Assembly (NCBI RefSeq): GCF_900199375.1
Contig: NZ_LT900217.1
Span: 3,224,001-3,288,000, forward strand
From: Gordonibacter urolithinfaciens
GTDB taxonomy: Bacteria > Actinomycetota > Coriobacteriia > Coriobacteriales > Eggerthellaceae
Direction of reading: 5' to 3'
DNA: 64,000 bases
Positions within the stretch are counted from its first letter, which is position 1. Each line of letters begins with the position of its first letter. Position numbers and translations under genes: made by a program. The notes below the pieces were generated by a model. It ran no database searches. It saw only the letters and a program-made list of their open reading frames with translations, and was not told the DNA's origin. Shown here piece after piece: positions 36,492-47,368 of this stretch.

Positions 36492-36808
36492 GCAAACCTA
36501 GCTTTCTGCCCCGCAGGGCACTTAACGGGCAGCGCGGCCGAAACCAAATCGCTGCCAACAACGTGCGGCAACATGCCGCGTCAACCAGTGTACGCGCATC
36601 CGCGGGCTTTTCGGTCGGGGTTGGGCGGAAAGCCCCTTGCACACGCTATCCACACGATCGGCCCGTCGGCGGGCGTTGCACCCAAGATCACCTGCAATTG
36701 AAAAAGATTCGGGGAAGATGATAAATTCCATCTTGAAATACCCGGCGAGTAACGGTAATATGTTCAAGCTGTCTGACGGGGAAACGATGCAAACCCCAAG
36801 ACGCATAA
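36492..36808. other. Gap between cspA and tRNA-Pro
   Basis: No gene is seen. The left part is the cspA leader, with hairpin-forming GGCATGTTGCCGC-type repeats near 36560-36580, and the right part carries the tRNA promoter. One DnaA-box-like CTATCCACA occurs alone at 36646-36654. An additional -35/-10 pair (TTGAAA near 36698 and TAAATT) is weaker than the tRNA promoter. Confidence 0.4.
36733..36761 (+). promoter_or_regulatory. tRNA-Pro promoter
   Basis: TTGAAA (36733-36738) and TAATAT (36756-36761) stand 17 bases apart, a near-consensus vegetative promoter. The start of transcription would fall about 40 bases before the mature tRNA. Confidence 0.75.
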
Positions 36809-36885
<77 letters not shown>

Positions 36886-36893
36886 GAAACTCG

Positions 36894-36917
36894 AAAGCCG
36901 CCTTCGGGCGGCTTTTT
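36894..36917 (+). terminator. Intrinsic terminator of tRNA-Pro
   Basis: AAAGCCGCC-TTCG-GGCGGCTTT is a strong stem capped by TTCG and followed by a T run, 9 bases after the tRNA. It may also serve the convergent EamA gene. Confidence 0.85.
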
Positions 36918-36972
36918 CGTGCTTGCGCGGGCTTCACGCCAGGCGCTTGGGGCGAAGCCGAAACGCCTGGCC

Positions 36973-37872
36973 CTACAGCGCCGCTTCCGCGCCGCGAGCG
37001 CGACGGACGTGGGGCAGGTGCAGCCTCGCGCCGCACTCGGCGTACACGGCGCCGCCTATGACGAGCACCACGCCTATCGCCTGAGCAGGGGAGAAGGCCT
37101 CGTCCAAGAGCAACGCGGACAGCACGACGGCCGCGAGCGGCTCCAGGTAGCCGCACACCGACACCGTCTGCGCCGGCAGCTTGCCCATGGCGGAGAAGTA
37201 CACGAAGCAGCCGAATCCGGTGTTCACCAGGCCCAGCACCAGGAGGGGCGCCCAGTCGACCGGGCCTATCTGCAGCGAGGTCCCCCCGGTTGCGCCGACG
37301 AACAGCGCAACGGCCGCGAAGCTGGACACGAGCTGCACGGCAGAGCTCTCCAGCCCCTCCACGTGGCGCACCTTCTTCGCTAACACGACCATCGCTGCGT
37401 ACATGACGGCCGACATCCCGCCGCAGAACAGCCCCCATCCCGATGCGCCCTCGCCGAGCGCGCGGCCGTTCACCAGCAGCACGCCAACCAGCACGAGGCC
37501 GAACCCGGCGAGCTTCGCACGGGTCAGCCGCTCGCCGAACAGCCACGGCGACAGGGCGGCCACGATGATGGGGCCGCAGTAGTACACGAGCGAGGCGGTG
37601 CCCACGCCCAGATGGCGATACGCCTCGAACAGGAAGAGCCAGCTGGCGCCCAGCGCGGCGCCGGATGCGGCAAGGCAGCCCAAGTCGCCGAGGTGCCGGT
37701 GGAACGTGACGCGGCGCTTCGCGGCAAGCAGCAGCACGACCAGCAGCAGGCTTCCCAGCAACGTGCGCAGCAGCACGACCGAGGAGCTGGGCAAGGCGAT
37801 GCCGCTCGCCACGATGCCGTTGCTGCCGAACAGGAGCAGAGCCCCTACGTACTTCCCGTAATCCCGTGCCAC
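36973..37872 (-). CDS. EamA/DMT-family metabolite transporter
   Basis: A 299-residue inner-membrane exporter or permease with ten hydrophobic segments arranged as two EamA repeats of five. The first contains ALLLFGSNGIVASGIAL and YRHLGVGTASLVYYCGPII, the second GLFCGGMSAVMYAAMVVLA and MGKLPAQTVSVCGYLEPLAAV with the conserved Pro-Glu/Leu block. Members move amino acids, nucleotides or drugs; the substrate is unknown. The GTG start (37870-37872) faces a LysR regulator across a 175-base gap, the usual divergent regulator/transporter pair. Confidence 0.85.
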   Translation of the reverse strand: MARDYGKYVGALLLFGSNGIVASGIALPSSSVVLLRTLLGSLLLVVLLLAAKRRVTFHRHLGDLGCLAASGAALGASWLFLFEAYRHLGVGTASLVYYCGPIIVAALSPWLFGERLTRAKLAGFGLVLVGVLLVNGRALGEGASGWGLFCGGMSAVMYAAMVVLAKKVRHVEGLESSAVQLVSSFAAVALFVGATGGTSLQIGPVDWAPLLVLGLVNTGFGCFVYFSAMGKLPAQTVSVCGYLEPLAAVVLSALLLDEAFSPAQAIGVVLVIGGAVYAECGARLHLPHVRRARGAEAAL

Positions 37873-37971
37873 CTTCGTCCTTCTTTCCTTGACACGCCGC
37901 CTACCCGCATAAGGTGCGAGAAACTGCCGGGCGACAGTGTGTCACAGAATCAAACAGCACAAAAGCGAATG

Positions 37972-37994
37972 TTTATCATAATAAGCATGATAAA
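37972..37994. promoter_or_regulatory. Dyad in the EamA/LysR gap, likely LysR site
   Basis: TTTATCAT and ATGATAAA are perfect 8-base arms separated by 7 bases, 54 bases before the LysR start. The AT-rich T-N11-A form suits a LysR-type regulator controlling itself and the divergent transporter. Confidence 0.6.
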
Positions 37995-38047
37995 ATCGCA
38001 TGCAAAAGGGAAACGATGGCCCACGGAGGCGGAAAGAGAGGACGGCG

Positions 38048-38914
38048 GTGGACGCGAGCATCCAGAAGTACCAGGCGTTCGTGAGGACGGTTGAGCTGGG
38101 AAGCTTCACCAAGGCGGCCGAGTCGCTGTCGTATTCCCAGTCGGGCGTGAGCCGCATGGTGGCCGACCTGGAGCGGGAGTGGAAAGTCGCCTTGCTCGAG
38201 CGCGGGCGGGCCGGCGTGCGCCTCACGTCCGAGGGCACGCGCCTCCTGCCCTGCATCCGACGCGTGTGCGAGGAGCATGCGCGCCTGCAGGCCCAGGTCG
38301 ACGAGCTGAACGGGCTGCAGGCGGGCCTCATCCGCATCGGCACGTTCTCCAGCGTGGCCACCCATTGGCTGCCGAACGTCATCCGCGCGTTCCAAGAGGA
38401 CTACCCGAACATCGACTACGAGCTTTTGCTGGGAGATTACAGCGAGATCGAGGAGTGGGTGCTCGAGGGGCGCGTGGACTGCGGCTTCCTGCGCCTGCCT
38501 GCGCACCGCGGCCTGGAGACGGCGTTCATCGAGCGCGACGAGCTGCTGGCCGTGCTCCCCGAGGGGCACCCGTTGGCCGAGCAGGAGCGCGTGCCGGCGG
38601 CGGAGCTGTGCGAGGAGCCGTTCCTGCTGCTGGAGAAGGGCGACAACACCGTGGTGTCCGAGGTGTTCGAGCGCGACGGCCTGTCACCGCGCACGCGATT
38701 CACCACCTGGGACGACTACGCCATCATGGCCATGGTGGAATGCGGGCTGGGCGTGAGCATCCTGCCTGGGCTCATCCTGCGGCGCGCGCCGTACCGCATC
38801 GCGGCGCGGCCGTTGGAGGAGCCCGCCTACCGCACCATAGGACTCGCCCTGCGCAGCCGCGAGGCGGCCTCGCTCGCCACGCAACGCTTCCTGGAGTACC
38901 TGGACTGCCGCTGA
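38048..38914 (+). CDS. LysR-family transcriptional regulator
   Basis: A 288-residue regulator. The N-terminal winged helix has KYQAFVRTVELGSFTKAAES and SQSGVSRMVADLEREW, with a recognition helix typical of the family. The effector domain (about 90-288) contains GLIRIGTFSSVATHWLPNV, DYSEIEEWVLEGRVDCGFL and CGLGVSILPG. GTG 38048 is chosen because AGAGAGGA precedes it by a few bases; an in-frame ATG at 38000 would add 16 residues including NDGPRRRKER. It faces the EamA transporter, its likely target; the inducer is unknown. Confidence 0.88.
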   Translation: MDASIQKYQAFVRTVELGSFTKAAESLSYSQSGVSRMVADLEREWKVALLERGRAGVRLTSEGTRLLPCIRRVCEEHARLQAQVDELNGLQAGLIRIGTFSSVATHWLPNVIRAFQEDYPNIDYELLLGDYSEIEEWVLEGRVDCGFLRLPAHRGLETAFIERDELLAVLPEGHPLAEQERVPAAELCEEPFLLLEKGDNTVVSEVFERDGLSPRTRFTTWDDYAIMAMVECGLGVSILPGLILRRAPYRIAARPLEEPAYRTIGLALRSREAASLATQRFLEYLDCR

Positions 38915-39040
38915 CGGCCGGCGGGCGGATCTTCGCGAAACAGCGTGGAAACGCCGTGCGCACGGGATGCTTCCAGTATCGGCTGCCCGACCCGCGAACT
39001 CCTACACTGGACGGTGTCGGTCACAGAAAGGAGCATAACT

Positions 39041-39292
39041 ATGAGCATTATCGTGTGGATCATCATCGGCGGCCTGGCCGGCTGGGTCGCGGGCATGATC
39101 ATGAAGGAGCAGGGCAGCTTGGTGAAGAACATCATCGTGGGCATCGTGGGCGCGCTCATCGGCGGGTTCATCATGAGCTTCTTCGGGGCCGAGGGCTTCA
39201 CCGGGTTCAACCTATGGTCGTTCGTGGTGGCGTTGCTCGGGTCGGTGGTGCTGCTGGCCATCATCAACTTCGTCACCAAGAAGAGCGCCTAG
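39041..39292 (+). CDS. GlsB/YeaQ/YmgE-family membrane protein
   Basis: An 83-residue protein of three hydrophobic helices with the family markers IIGGLAGWVAGMIMK, NIIVGIVGALIGGFI and LWSFVVALLGSVVLLAI. These small stress-associated membrane proteins (transglycosylase-associated protein name in databases) have no proven function. GAAAGGAG lies 8 bases before the ATG. It is alone between the LysR gene and the convergent DUF4179 gene. Confidence 0.85.
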   Translation: MSIIVWIIIGGLAGWVAGMIMKEQGSLVKNIIVGIVGALIGGFIMSFFGAEGFTGFNLWSFVVALLGSVVLLAIINFVTKKSA

Positions 39293-39348
39293 GCGAACCG
39301 GAGGAGGCCCCGCTGCTTTGGCTTGCGGCGCCTCCTCCGGCTTAGTGG

Positions 39349-40446
39349 CTACGGCAGCGCTATCTCCGTGCCGCCGATGGTGACGGAGGCCACGTCGTCG
39401 GTGTTCAAGAACTCTTCGAACACTATGTTCTTATGGCAGGCGGTCGTGCTGCCGTTCTCGCGGGTTCCCCCGCTGTGCTTCGAGGCATCGATTTCGAGAA
39501 CCGTCCCGTCCTTCATGTTCACCGTGATGGACGGGTTGAGGAAGCGGTCGACCTCGCTGCCGTTGTGCTCGGACAGGCGCCCGGATCCTTGCTCGAGCCA
39601 GTCCATGGCGCCGTCGGCCGTGTACTCGAGCGTGAGCGCGATCGGCGAGATGCTGGCGCTGTCCAGCGTGGCGCCCATGCCGTTCAGCTCGAACGGCTGC
39701 CCGGCCGGCAGGTCGACGGAGGTGTCCTCGTAGTCCACGACGAACTTCATGTCCCAGGTGCCTTCGGCGACGGCCTCGCGCCCGCCGTCGCCGTACCGGT
39801 ACAGGTTCTGGAAGCTCGCGCGCGCCGTATGCCCGATGATGCTGCCGCCGGTCGAGGTGACGGACATCTGCTCCACGTACTGGATGACGTTGTCGGAAGG
39901 GTCGGCATCGTAGAAGTGGCTGCTTCCGCCGCTTGTCGTCACCCCGTCGACGTGGACTCCGGCCGCCTCTCCGAACCCGAGGGGCAGCGCACCGTTGTCC
40001 AGGGCCTCGACGCCCTCGAACGGCGTGCCGTCGTCCTTGGCGATGCTGAACACGATGGTGTAGTTCGCCCGGTCGCCGATGATGGCCTCGGCCGTGACGG
40101 TGACGCCGTTCGACGTGGCGCTCGCGCCGAGGGGGCGCCCTATCTTGCCCACGACCTCGGTCTGGGCGGGTGGGCCGCCGAACAGGTCGTCCATGACGTT
40201 GCCCACGCCCATGAGCGCGCCGGAGGCGTACGCACCCCCTGCCAGGCCTACTGCCAGAACCACCGTGGCCGCCGCTGCCGCCGCGAAGCGCCAGCGCCGC
40301 TTGCCGCCGCGCGCTGCGTGCACATCCGGTTGCGGGCGCACCGCCCGCGCCTGCTCCTGCGCCGCAGCCAGGCGCGCCGCCATGCGCTCCTTCGCGGCGG
40401 GCGAGAATCTCAGGTCGTCCATGGCCTCGTTATACTCCCTGTCCAC
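39349..40446 (-). CDS. DUF4179-type membrane protein, likely partner of ECF sigma
   Basis: A 365-residue protein with a short cytoplasmic N-terminus (about 50 residues, AAKERMAARLAAAQEQARA), one membrane helix (FAAAAAATVVLAVGLAGGAYA, about 52-74) and a large extracytoplasmic beta-rich region containing SNGVTVTAEAIIGDRANYTI, the DUF4179 pattern. The GTG start overlaps the sigma gene stop by 17 bases, and this layout (sigma, then one-helix protein) is typical of a sigma/anti-sigma pair. Regulation of the sigma factor by this protein is inference. AAGGAG lies 6 bases before the start. Confidence 0.75.
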   Translation of the reverse strand: MDREYNEAMDDLRFSPAAKERMAARLAAAQEQARAVRPQPDVHAARGGKRRWRFAAAAAATVVLAVGLAGGAYASGALMGVGNVMDDLFGGPPAQTEVVGKIGRPLGASATSNGVTVTAEAIIGDRANYTIVFSIAKDDGTPFEGVEALDNGALPLGFGEAAGVHVDGVTTSGGSSHFYDADPSDNVIQYVEQMSVTSTGGSIIGHTARASFQNLYRYGDGGREAVAEGTWDMKFVVDYEDTSVDLPAGQPFELNGMGATLDSASISPIALTLEYTADGAMDWLEQGSGRLSEHNGSEVDRFLNPSITVNMKDGTVLEIDASKHSGGTRENGSTTACHKNIVFEEFLNTDDVASVTIGGTEIALP

Positions 40447-40930
40447 AATAGGCTCCTTCCAACATAGTGCGGAGCTTGCCGCGGCCGCGGCTCAGATGGG
40501 CGCTGACGGCCGACTCGCTCCGTCCGGTGAGCTCCGAGATCTCCCGGATCGAGTACCCTTCGTAATAATGGAGGTAGATGGCCTCGCGGTACTTCGCCGG
40601 CAGCGCCATGACGGCGTCCACGACCCCGCTGTCGGGCTCGTCGGGGACTGCGGCATCGGGCGCCGCCTCCAGCCCAACCGTGTGCCTCCTGAACCCGCTG
40701 CGCAGCGCGTCCTTGCAGGCGTTCGCCGTCGTGCGGACGACCCAGGCCTTCTCGTGCTCGGGTCCCTCGAACCTCGTGCGGGCCCCCATGAGCTTGAGCA
40801 GCACCGTCTGGCAGACGTCCTCCGCGTCGTGCGTGGACTTCAGGTAGGTGTAGCTCAGCCGCAGTATGAGGTCCGCGTAGGCCTCGACCAGCCGCTCGGC
40901 CTCCACCTCGCTTGCTCTTCTTGTCCCCAT
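40430..40930 (-). CDS. ECF sigma factor (sigma-70 family)
   Basis: A 166-residue sigma factor with only regions 2 and 4. Region 2 (about 12-78) includes ADLILRLSYTYLKSTHDAEDVCQTV, and region 4 (about 108-155) includes ALPAKYREAIYLHYYEGYSI followed by the helix-turn-helix ISELTGRSESAVSAHLSRGR. A basic linker (RSGFRRHTVG) joins them. The next gene overlaps it and is a one-helix membrane protein of DUF4179 type. The regulon is unknown. Confidence 0.9.
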   Translation of the reverse strand: MGTRRASEVEAERLVEAYADLILRLSYTYLKSTHDAEDVCQTVLLKLMGARTRFEGPEHEKAWVVRTTANACKDALRSGFRRHTVGLEAAPDAAVPDEPDSGVVDAVMALPAKYREAIYLHYYEGYSIREISELTGRSESAVSAHLSRGRGKLRTMLEGAYCGQGV

Positions 40931-41337
40931 CCGTGGCTTTTCCCTCTCTTGCCCGGCTGCCGCCGGGGATGTTCGAGCAACGTCGCTTCACCTTCAATAC
41001 GATCCAGGGACGGCTTTCCTGACAGCATAGCGCGAATTTTCGGAAAAACCGGGGGAGCGCCCGTCGCGTTCCCGTCAACCGGCCGGCTGGCAAGCAGGGC
41101 CTCGCAAGCGCCCGCATTTGCCCGCACGGGCGGGCTTGCCGCCGCTTCCGGGCTCCCGTATACTGGCCTCTGTTCGGGATGACCCGAGCCGGCGCGGCGT
41201 CGAGCCCCGAGAGGGAAGCTCCGCCGCCTGTCCAGTCTGCCGGGACAACCCGGGAAATTCCGCGATCGAGAAAACCGCACCGTCCGCGAGGCGGGCAGGG
41301 CTCGAGGTCGCCTGCGTTCATGCAACGGGGTAGCACG
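40931..41337. other. Gap between the ECF sigma operon and the MATE gene
   Basis: No gene is supported. A GC-rich dyad (CAAGCGCCCG with CGGGCGGGCTTG, about 41107-41140) and a TATACT -10-like box (41158-41163) are visible before the MATE gene. A frame open from 41179 joins the MATE frame but is Arg/Pro-rich and has no start signal. Confidence 0.4.
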
Positions 41338-42939
41338 ATGGAGGAGAAGAAGGGAACGCCGCGAGGCGGGGGAGAGGGCGCCTCCCGCGTCGGCGGCGAA
41401 GCCGAGGATACGTCGCTGTCGGCCCAAATAGCCGCCCAGGAGCCGTTCGAGCGCCGCCCGGTGCTCGACACCGGCGACCTCGAGGTGGCCGTGCCCGTCG
41501 CGCGCACGGACCAGCAGCGCGCCGGCGACGCGAAGATCGACCGCATGGGCACCGCCAGCACGCTCAAGCTGCTGCTGGAATTCTCCATCCCGGCCGTGTT
41601 CGGCGTGCTCGTGCAGACGCTCTACAACGTCATCGACGCCGTGTACGTGGGCGCCGCGGTGGGGGAGAACGGCCTGGCGGCCACGACGGTGGCGAACCCC
41701 GCCATGACGTTCATGGTGGCCGTGGCCATGCTCGTGGGCGTGGGCGGCAACGCGCTCGCGGCCATCAAGCTGGGCGAGCGGAAGAAGCGCGTGGCCGAGC
41801 GCGTGCTGGGCAACAGCTTCGTGCTGCTCGTGGGCGCGGGCGTCGTCGCCTGGATCGTCGGCCTCGCGGCGCTCGACCCCATCCTGCGCGCCTCGGGCGC
41901 CGACGACGCGGTGCTGCCGCACGCGCGCGCCTTCATGACGGTCATCATCGCGGGCTGTCCCTTGCAGTTCGTGGCGTTCGGCATGAACAACTTCATCCGC
42001 ACGGCGGGCCACCCCAACCGCGCGCTCGGCTCCATGCTCGTGGGCACGGGCGCGAACATCGTGCTCGGCTACCTGTTCATCATCGTGCTCGACGGCGGCA
42101 TGACGGGCGCGGGGCTCGCCACCGTATGCTCGTGGGCGCTCTCGGCCGCCTTCGTCATGCAGTTCTTCCTGAAGAAGGGCTCGCCCATGCCGCTGCGCCG
42201 CGAGGCCCTCGGCATCAAGTGGCGCGTGGCGCTGCGCATCTGCGCGCTCGGCGTGGCCCCCTCGGTCATGGAGCTGGGCTTCGCGGTGTCGAACATGATC
42301 ATGAACAACCTGCTGCTGTTCTACGGCGCCTCCGACCCCCTCGGCTCGGACGGCGCGCTCGCGGTCATGCGCGTGCTCTCGGCCGTGGGCATGTTCACCA
42401 TCATGCCGTCCATGGGCATCGCCATGGGCGCGCAGCCCATCATCGGCTACAACTACGGCGCGCGGAAGTTCGGGCGCATGAAGCGCACGCTGGGGCAGGG
42501 CATCCTCCTGGGCATCGCCATCACCACGCCCCTGTGGCTCACCGTGCTCTTCCTGCCCGATATGTACGCGCACCTGTTCAGCCTGCCGGAGGCCTACCTG
42601 GACGCCACGGCGTGGGCGCTCATCGCCTACCTCGTGTTCATACCCATCCTTCCCGTGGCGCTCATCGGGTCGAACTACTTCGACGCCACCGGGCAGGCGC
42701 TCAAGGCGACGCTGCTCACGCTCACGCGCCAGATACTGTTCTTCATCCCGCTGCTCTTGGCGAGCCCCCACGTACTGCCGCTCGTGCTTCCCTGGACGCC
42801 GCTGCAGAGCCTGTTCTTCGCGCCCTCGATCTCGGACATCACGTCCACGCTGCTCGTGGTGGCCTTCCTGGCGGCGGAGTGGCGCCGCCTGCGCAAGCTG
42901 GAGGCGCGCGAGGCCCTTGAAGCGCCCGTAGCCTCCTAA
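41338..42939 (+). CDS. MATE-family efflux transporter
   Basis: A 533-residue exporter with twelve hydrophobic segments after about 70 charged residues (EEKKGTPRGGGEGASRVGG and on). Starting near LKLLLEFSIPAVFGVLVQTL come LYNVIDAVYVG, the MATE first-helix block, and the second half repeats it around PSVMELGFAVSNMIMNNL and QPIIGYNYGARKFGRMK. These pumps export drugs or metabolites in exchange for Na+ or H+. ATG 41338 gives the extended form; ATG near 41545 would start just before the first helix. It stands alone. Confidence 0.88.
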   Translation: MEEKKGTPRGGGEGASRVGGEAEDTSLSAQIAAQEPFERRPVLDTGDLEVAVPVARTDQQRAGDAKIDRMGTASTLKLLLEFSIPAVFGVLVQTLYNVIDAVYVGAAVGENGLAATTVANPAMTFMVAVAMLVGVGGNALAAIKLGERKKRVAERVLGNSFVLLVGAGVVAWIVGLAALDPILRASGADDAVLPHARAFMTVIIAGCPLQFVAFGMNNFIRTAGHPNRALGSMLVGTGANIVLGYLFIIVLDGGMTGAGLATVCSWALSAAFVMQFFLKKGSPMPLRREALGIKWRVALRICALGVAPSVMELGFAVSNMIMNNLLLFYGASDPLGSDGALAVMRVLSAVGMFTIMPSMGIAMGAQPIIGYNYGARKFGRMKRTLGQGILLGIAITTPLWLTVLFLPDMYAHLFSLPEAYLDATAWALIAYLVFIPILPVALIGSNYFDATGQALKATLLTLTRQILFFIPLLLASPHVLPLVLPWTPLQSLFFAPSISDITSTLLVVAFLAAEWRRLRKLEAREALEAPVAS

Positions 42940-43097
42940 GGGAGCCTCCGCCCGCCGCAGCTCCCTCGCCGCCCGCCGCCGCGCGCGTCCGCAGGGATGG
43001 GCGATACCGCCAGTTGGCGGTGCGGCCGCGTCTGCGCTCGACGCGGAGCCTAGCATGGTGCGCAAGGCTACCGAGGAGCACGAAGGAGGAGCGCACC

Positions 43098-44180
43098 ATG
43101 AAGATCGAGGCCGCCGTTACCCACGGCATGGGCGAGGAATTCGAGATCGGGGAAGTCGAGCTGGCAGAACCCCGCTCCAACGAGGTTCTGGTGAGGGTGG
43201 TGGCGACGGGCGTCTGCCATACGGATGCCGTCGCCCGGGACAACGGCATCGTGCCCTATCCGATCGTCCTCGGGCACGAGGGGGCCGGCATCGTCGAGCG
43301 GGCGGGCGCGAACGTGAAGACGGTCGGGCCGGGAGACCACGTGGTGCTCTCGTACTCCTCGTGCGGCCATTGCGAGAACTGCCTGTCCGCCCATCCCCCC
43401 ACGTGCGAGAAGATGAACGACCTGAATTTCGGCTCCGAGGGCATCGAGCGCCTGGAGCAGGACGGGAGGCCGGTGGCCACGTTCTTCGGGCAGTCCTCGT
43501 TCGCCACCTACGCCGTCGCCGACGAGCGCAACGTGGTGAAGGTCCCCGACAACGTGGAGCTGGAGCTGCTCGGCCCTCTGGGTTGCGGCATCCAGACGGG
43601 CAGCGGGACGGTGCTCGTCCGCCTCAAGCCCTCGTTCGGCTCCACGATCGCCGTGTACGGTTGCGGCGCGGTGGGGCTTAGCGCCGTCATGGCGGCGAAG
43701 ATCGCGGGATGCAGGACCGTCATCGCGGTCGACGTGCACGAGAGGCGCCTCGAGCTGGCGCGCGAGCTGGGCGCCGACTACGCGCTCAACGGCAGCGAGG
43801 TGGACGTGGTGGAGGAGGTCAGGAAGGCGACAGGCTCGTCGGGTACCCATTTCGCGGTCGAGACGACCGGCGTCCCCGCGGTCGTCCACCAGAGCCTGGC
43901 GGCGCTGCGCCCGCTGGGCACGGTGGCCATCGTGGGCATCACGCCCGAGATGACCGTCGATATGTTCGGCGAGGTCATGGCCGAGGGGAAAACGGTGACG
44001 GGCGTCATAGAGGGCGACACCGTGCCCCAGCTGTTCATCCCCGAGCTGGTAGAGTACTACCGCCAGGGCCGCTTCCCCTTCGACAAGCTGGTGGAGTTCT
44101 ATGACTTCGAGAACATCAACCAGGCGTTCGAGGATTCCCGAACCGGCAAGACCATCAAACCGGTCGTCAAGATGAGGTAG
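43098..44180 (+). CDS. Zinc-dependent alcohol dehydrogenase (MDR family)
   Basis: A 360-residue NAD(P)-dependent oxidoreductase. It has the catalytic zinc ligands in GVCHTD and GHEGAG, the structural zinc four-cysteine loop CGHCENCLSAHPPTC (ligands near 95-109), and a Rossmann glycine motif YGCGAVGLSAVMAA near 195-210 followed by the acidic end IAVDVHERR, which favours NAD. The overall order, with the YPIVLGHEGAG block and GCGIQTGSGTV, is closest to class III or aryl-alcohol dehydrogenases. ATG 43098 follows AAGGAGGAG. The substrate is not determined. A hairpin follows its stop. Confidence 0.9.
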   Translation: MKIEAAVTHGMGEEFEIGEVELAEPRSNEVLVRVVATGVCHTDAVARDNGIVPYPIVLGHEGAGIVERAGANVKTVGPGDHVVLSYSSCGHCENCLSAHPPTCEKMNDLNFGSEGIERLEQDGRPVATFFGQSSFATYAVADERNVVKVPDNVELELLGPLGCGIQTGSGTVLVRLKPSFGSTIAVYGCGAVGLSAVMAAKIAGCRTVIAVDVHERRLELARELGADYALNGSEVDVVEEVRKATGSSGTHFAVETTGVPAVVHQSLAALRPLGTVAIVGITPEMTVDMFGEVMAEGKTVTGVIEGDTVPQLFIPELVEYYRQGRFPFDKLVEFYDFENINQAFEDSRTGKTIKPVVKMR

Positions 44181-44545
44181 GGTCCGGCCGAAAGCATGCC
44201 CGAAAGCGCGCCCCGCATGCCATGCGGGGCGTTTCTGCGTGCCGGGGAGGGCGGGCGCGCGCATTGCGCCGCCCTGCGGTATACGGCCTGTTGAAAAGCC
44301 GTTACCGCCGTTAAAAACCGCTCGCGACGGCAAACCTGCCACTGCCCGGCGATACGAATACCCAATGCATCCATAATACAACCGTGGCGCTCTCCTTTCG
44401 CCGGATAATACGCTCCGATGGGGAAGCGCTGGGGCCGGGGATGCCCAGGTTTGCTAAAGTTCGGTCATCGCTTGCACGGGGGTTCAGGTTTCCCTGCCGC
44501 ATTCTGCAAGCTTTCCATCAACCGACACAAGTGAAGGGATACGAC
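44181..44545. other. Gap before the Ech operon
   Basis: After the dehydrogenase terminator this region carries no supported gene. The echA frame stays open through its right part but lacks any hydrogenase sequence there. TTGCAC (44472) and AT-rich patches around 44360-44380 and 44400 may belong to the ech promoter, which I cannot place with certainty. Confidence 0.4.
44209..44234 (+). terminator. Terminator after the alcohol dehydrogenase
   Basis: GCCCCGCAT-GCC-ATGCGGGGC followed by GTTTCT is a tight stem-loop 29 bases after the stop codon. Confidence 0.75.
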
Positions 44546-46465
<1,920 letters not shown>

Positions 46466-46483
46466 GAAAGGGTGTGATCTGAA

Positions 46484-47353
46484 ATGTCCCTGCTCTTCGC
46501 TCTCATCGGCACCCTCGCCTTCGCCATCGCGGCACCGGTGCTGGGCTGCCTCCTGGCCGGCCTCGACCGCAAGATCACGGCGCGCATGCAGGGCCGCGTG
46601 GGCCCGCCGCTGCTGCAGCCGTACTACGATGTGCGCAAGCTCATCGAGAAGGACAACGTCTCCGTCAACTCCAGCGAGGGAACCTACATCACGTGCGCGC
46701 TCGTGTTCACGCTGCTGGCTGGAGGCATCTTCTACTCGGGCGGCAACCTGCTCATGAGCGTGTTCGTCATCACGCTCGCGGGCCTGTTCTTCATCATCGC
46801 CGCGTACTCCACGCGCAGCCCCTACGCGGAGCTCGGCGCGAACCGCGAGACGCTGCAGGTCATGTCCTACGAACCCATGGTGCTGTTCATGGCCGTGGCG
46901 TTCTACATGGCTGCCGGCACGTTCGACTCGGCGGGCGTCTTCGCCCTCGACGCGCCCGTGGTCACGAGCATCTGGCTCGTGTTCCTGGGCCTGCTGTTCG
47001 TGCTCACCATCAAGCTGCGCAAGTCGCCGTTCGACCTTTCGTACTCCCACCACGCCCACCAGGAGCTCGTCAAGGGCATCACCACCGAGATGAGCGGCAA
47101 GACGCTCGCGAAGGTGGAGATCATGCACTGGTGCGAGAACGTGCTGTTCCTGGGTTGGGTCGGCCTGTTCTTCGTGTGGGGCAACCCGCTCTCCATCGTG
47201 CTGGCCATCGCCGTGGTCGTGCTCGTGTACTTCCTGGAGATCTGGATCGACAACAACTTCGCCCGCGTGAAATGGCAGGCCATGCTCTCGTCGGCCTGGG
47301 CCGTGGCGTTCGTGGCGGGCTTCGTCAACATCGCCGTCCTGGCGTACCTGTAA
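46484..47353 (+). CDS. echB: Ech hydrogenase subunit B (NuoH-like)
   Basis: A 289-residue membrane subunit with eight hydrophobic segments that joins the hydrogenase arm to the ion pump. LDRKITARMQGRVGPPLLQPYYDVRKLIEKD (from about residue 26) is the NuoH loop signature, and ELGANRETLQVMSYEPMVL and RKSPFDLSYSHHAHQELVKG, a quinone-cavity-like loop, are family blocks. It begins 18 bases after echA ends, with AAGGGTG upstream, and echC follows after 15 bases. Confidence 0.93.
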   Translation: MSLLFALIGTLAFAIAAPVLGCLLAGLDRKITARMQGRVGPPLLQPYYDVRKLIEKDNVSVNSSEGTYITCALVFTLLAGGIFYSGGNLLMSVFVITLAGLFFIIAAYSTRSPYAELGANRETLQVMSYEPMVLFMAVAFYMAAGTFDSAGVFALDAPVVTSIWLVFLGLLFVLTIKLRKSPFDLSYSHHAHQELVKGITTEMSGKTLAKVEIMHWCENVLFLGWVGLFFVWGNPLSIVLAIAVVVLVYFLEIWIDNNFARVKWQAMLSSAWAVAFVAGFVNIAVLAYL

Positions 47354-47368
47354 GGAGGCGCGGAACCA

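Noticed and set aside
36646-36654. A DnaA-box-like CTATCCACA that might mark an origin
   Set aside because: It occurs singly, one base off consensus, with no cluster, AT-rich unwinding region or dnaA gene nearby.
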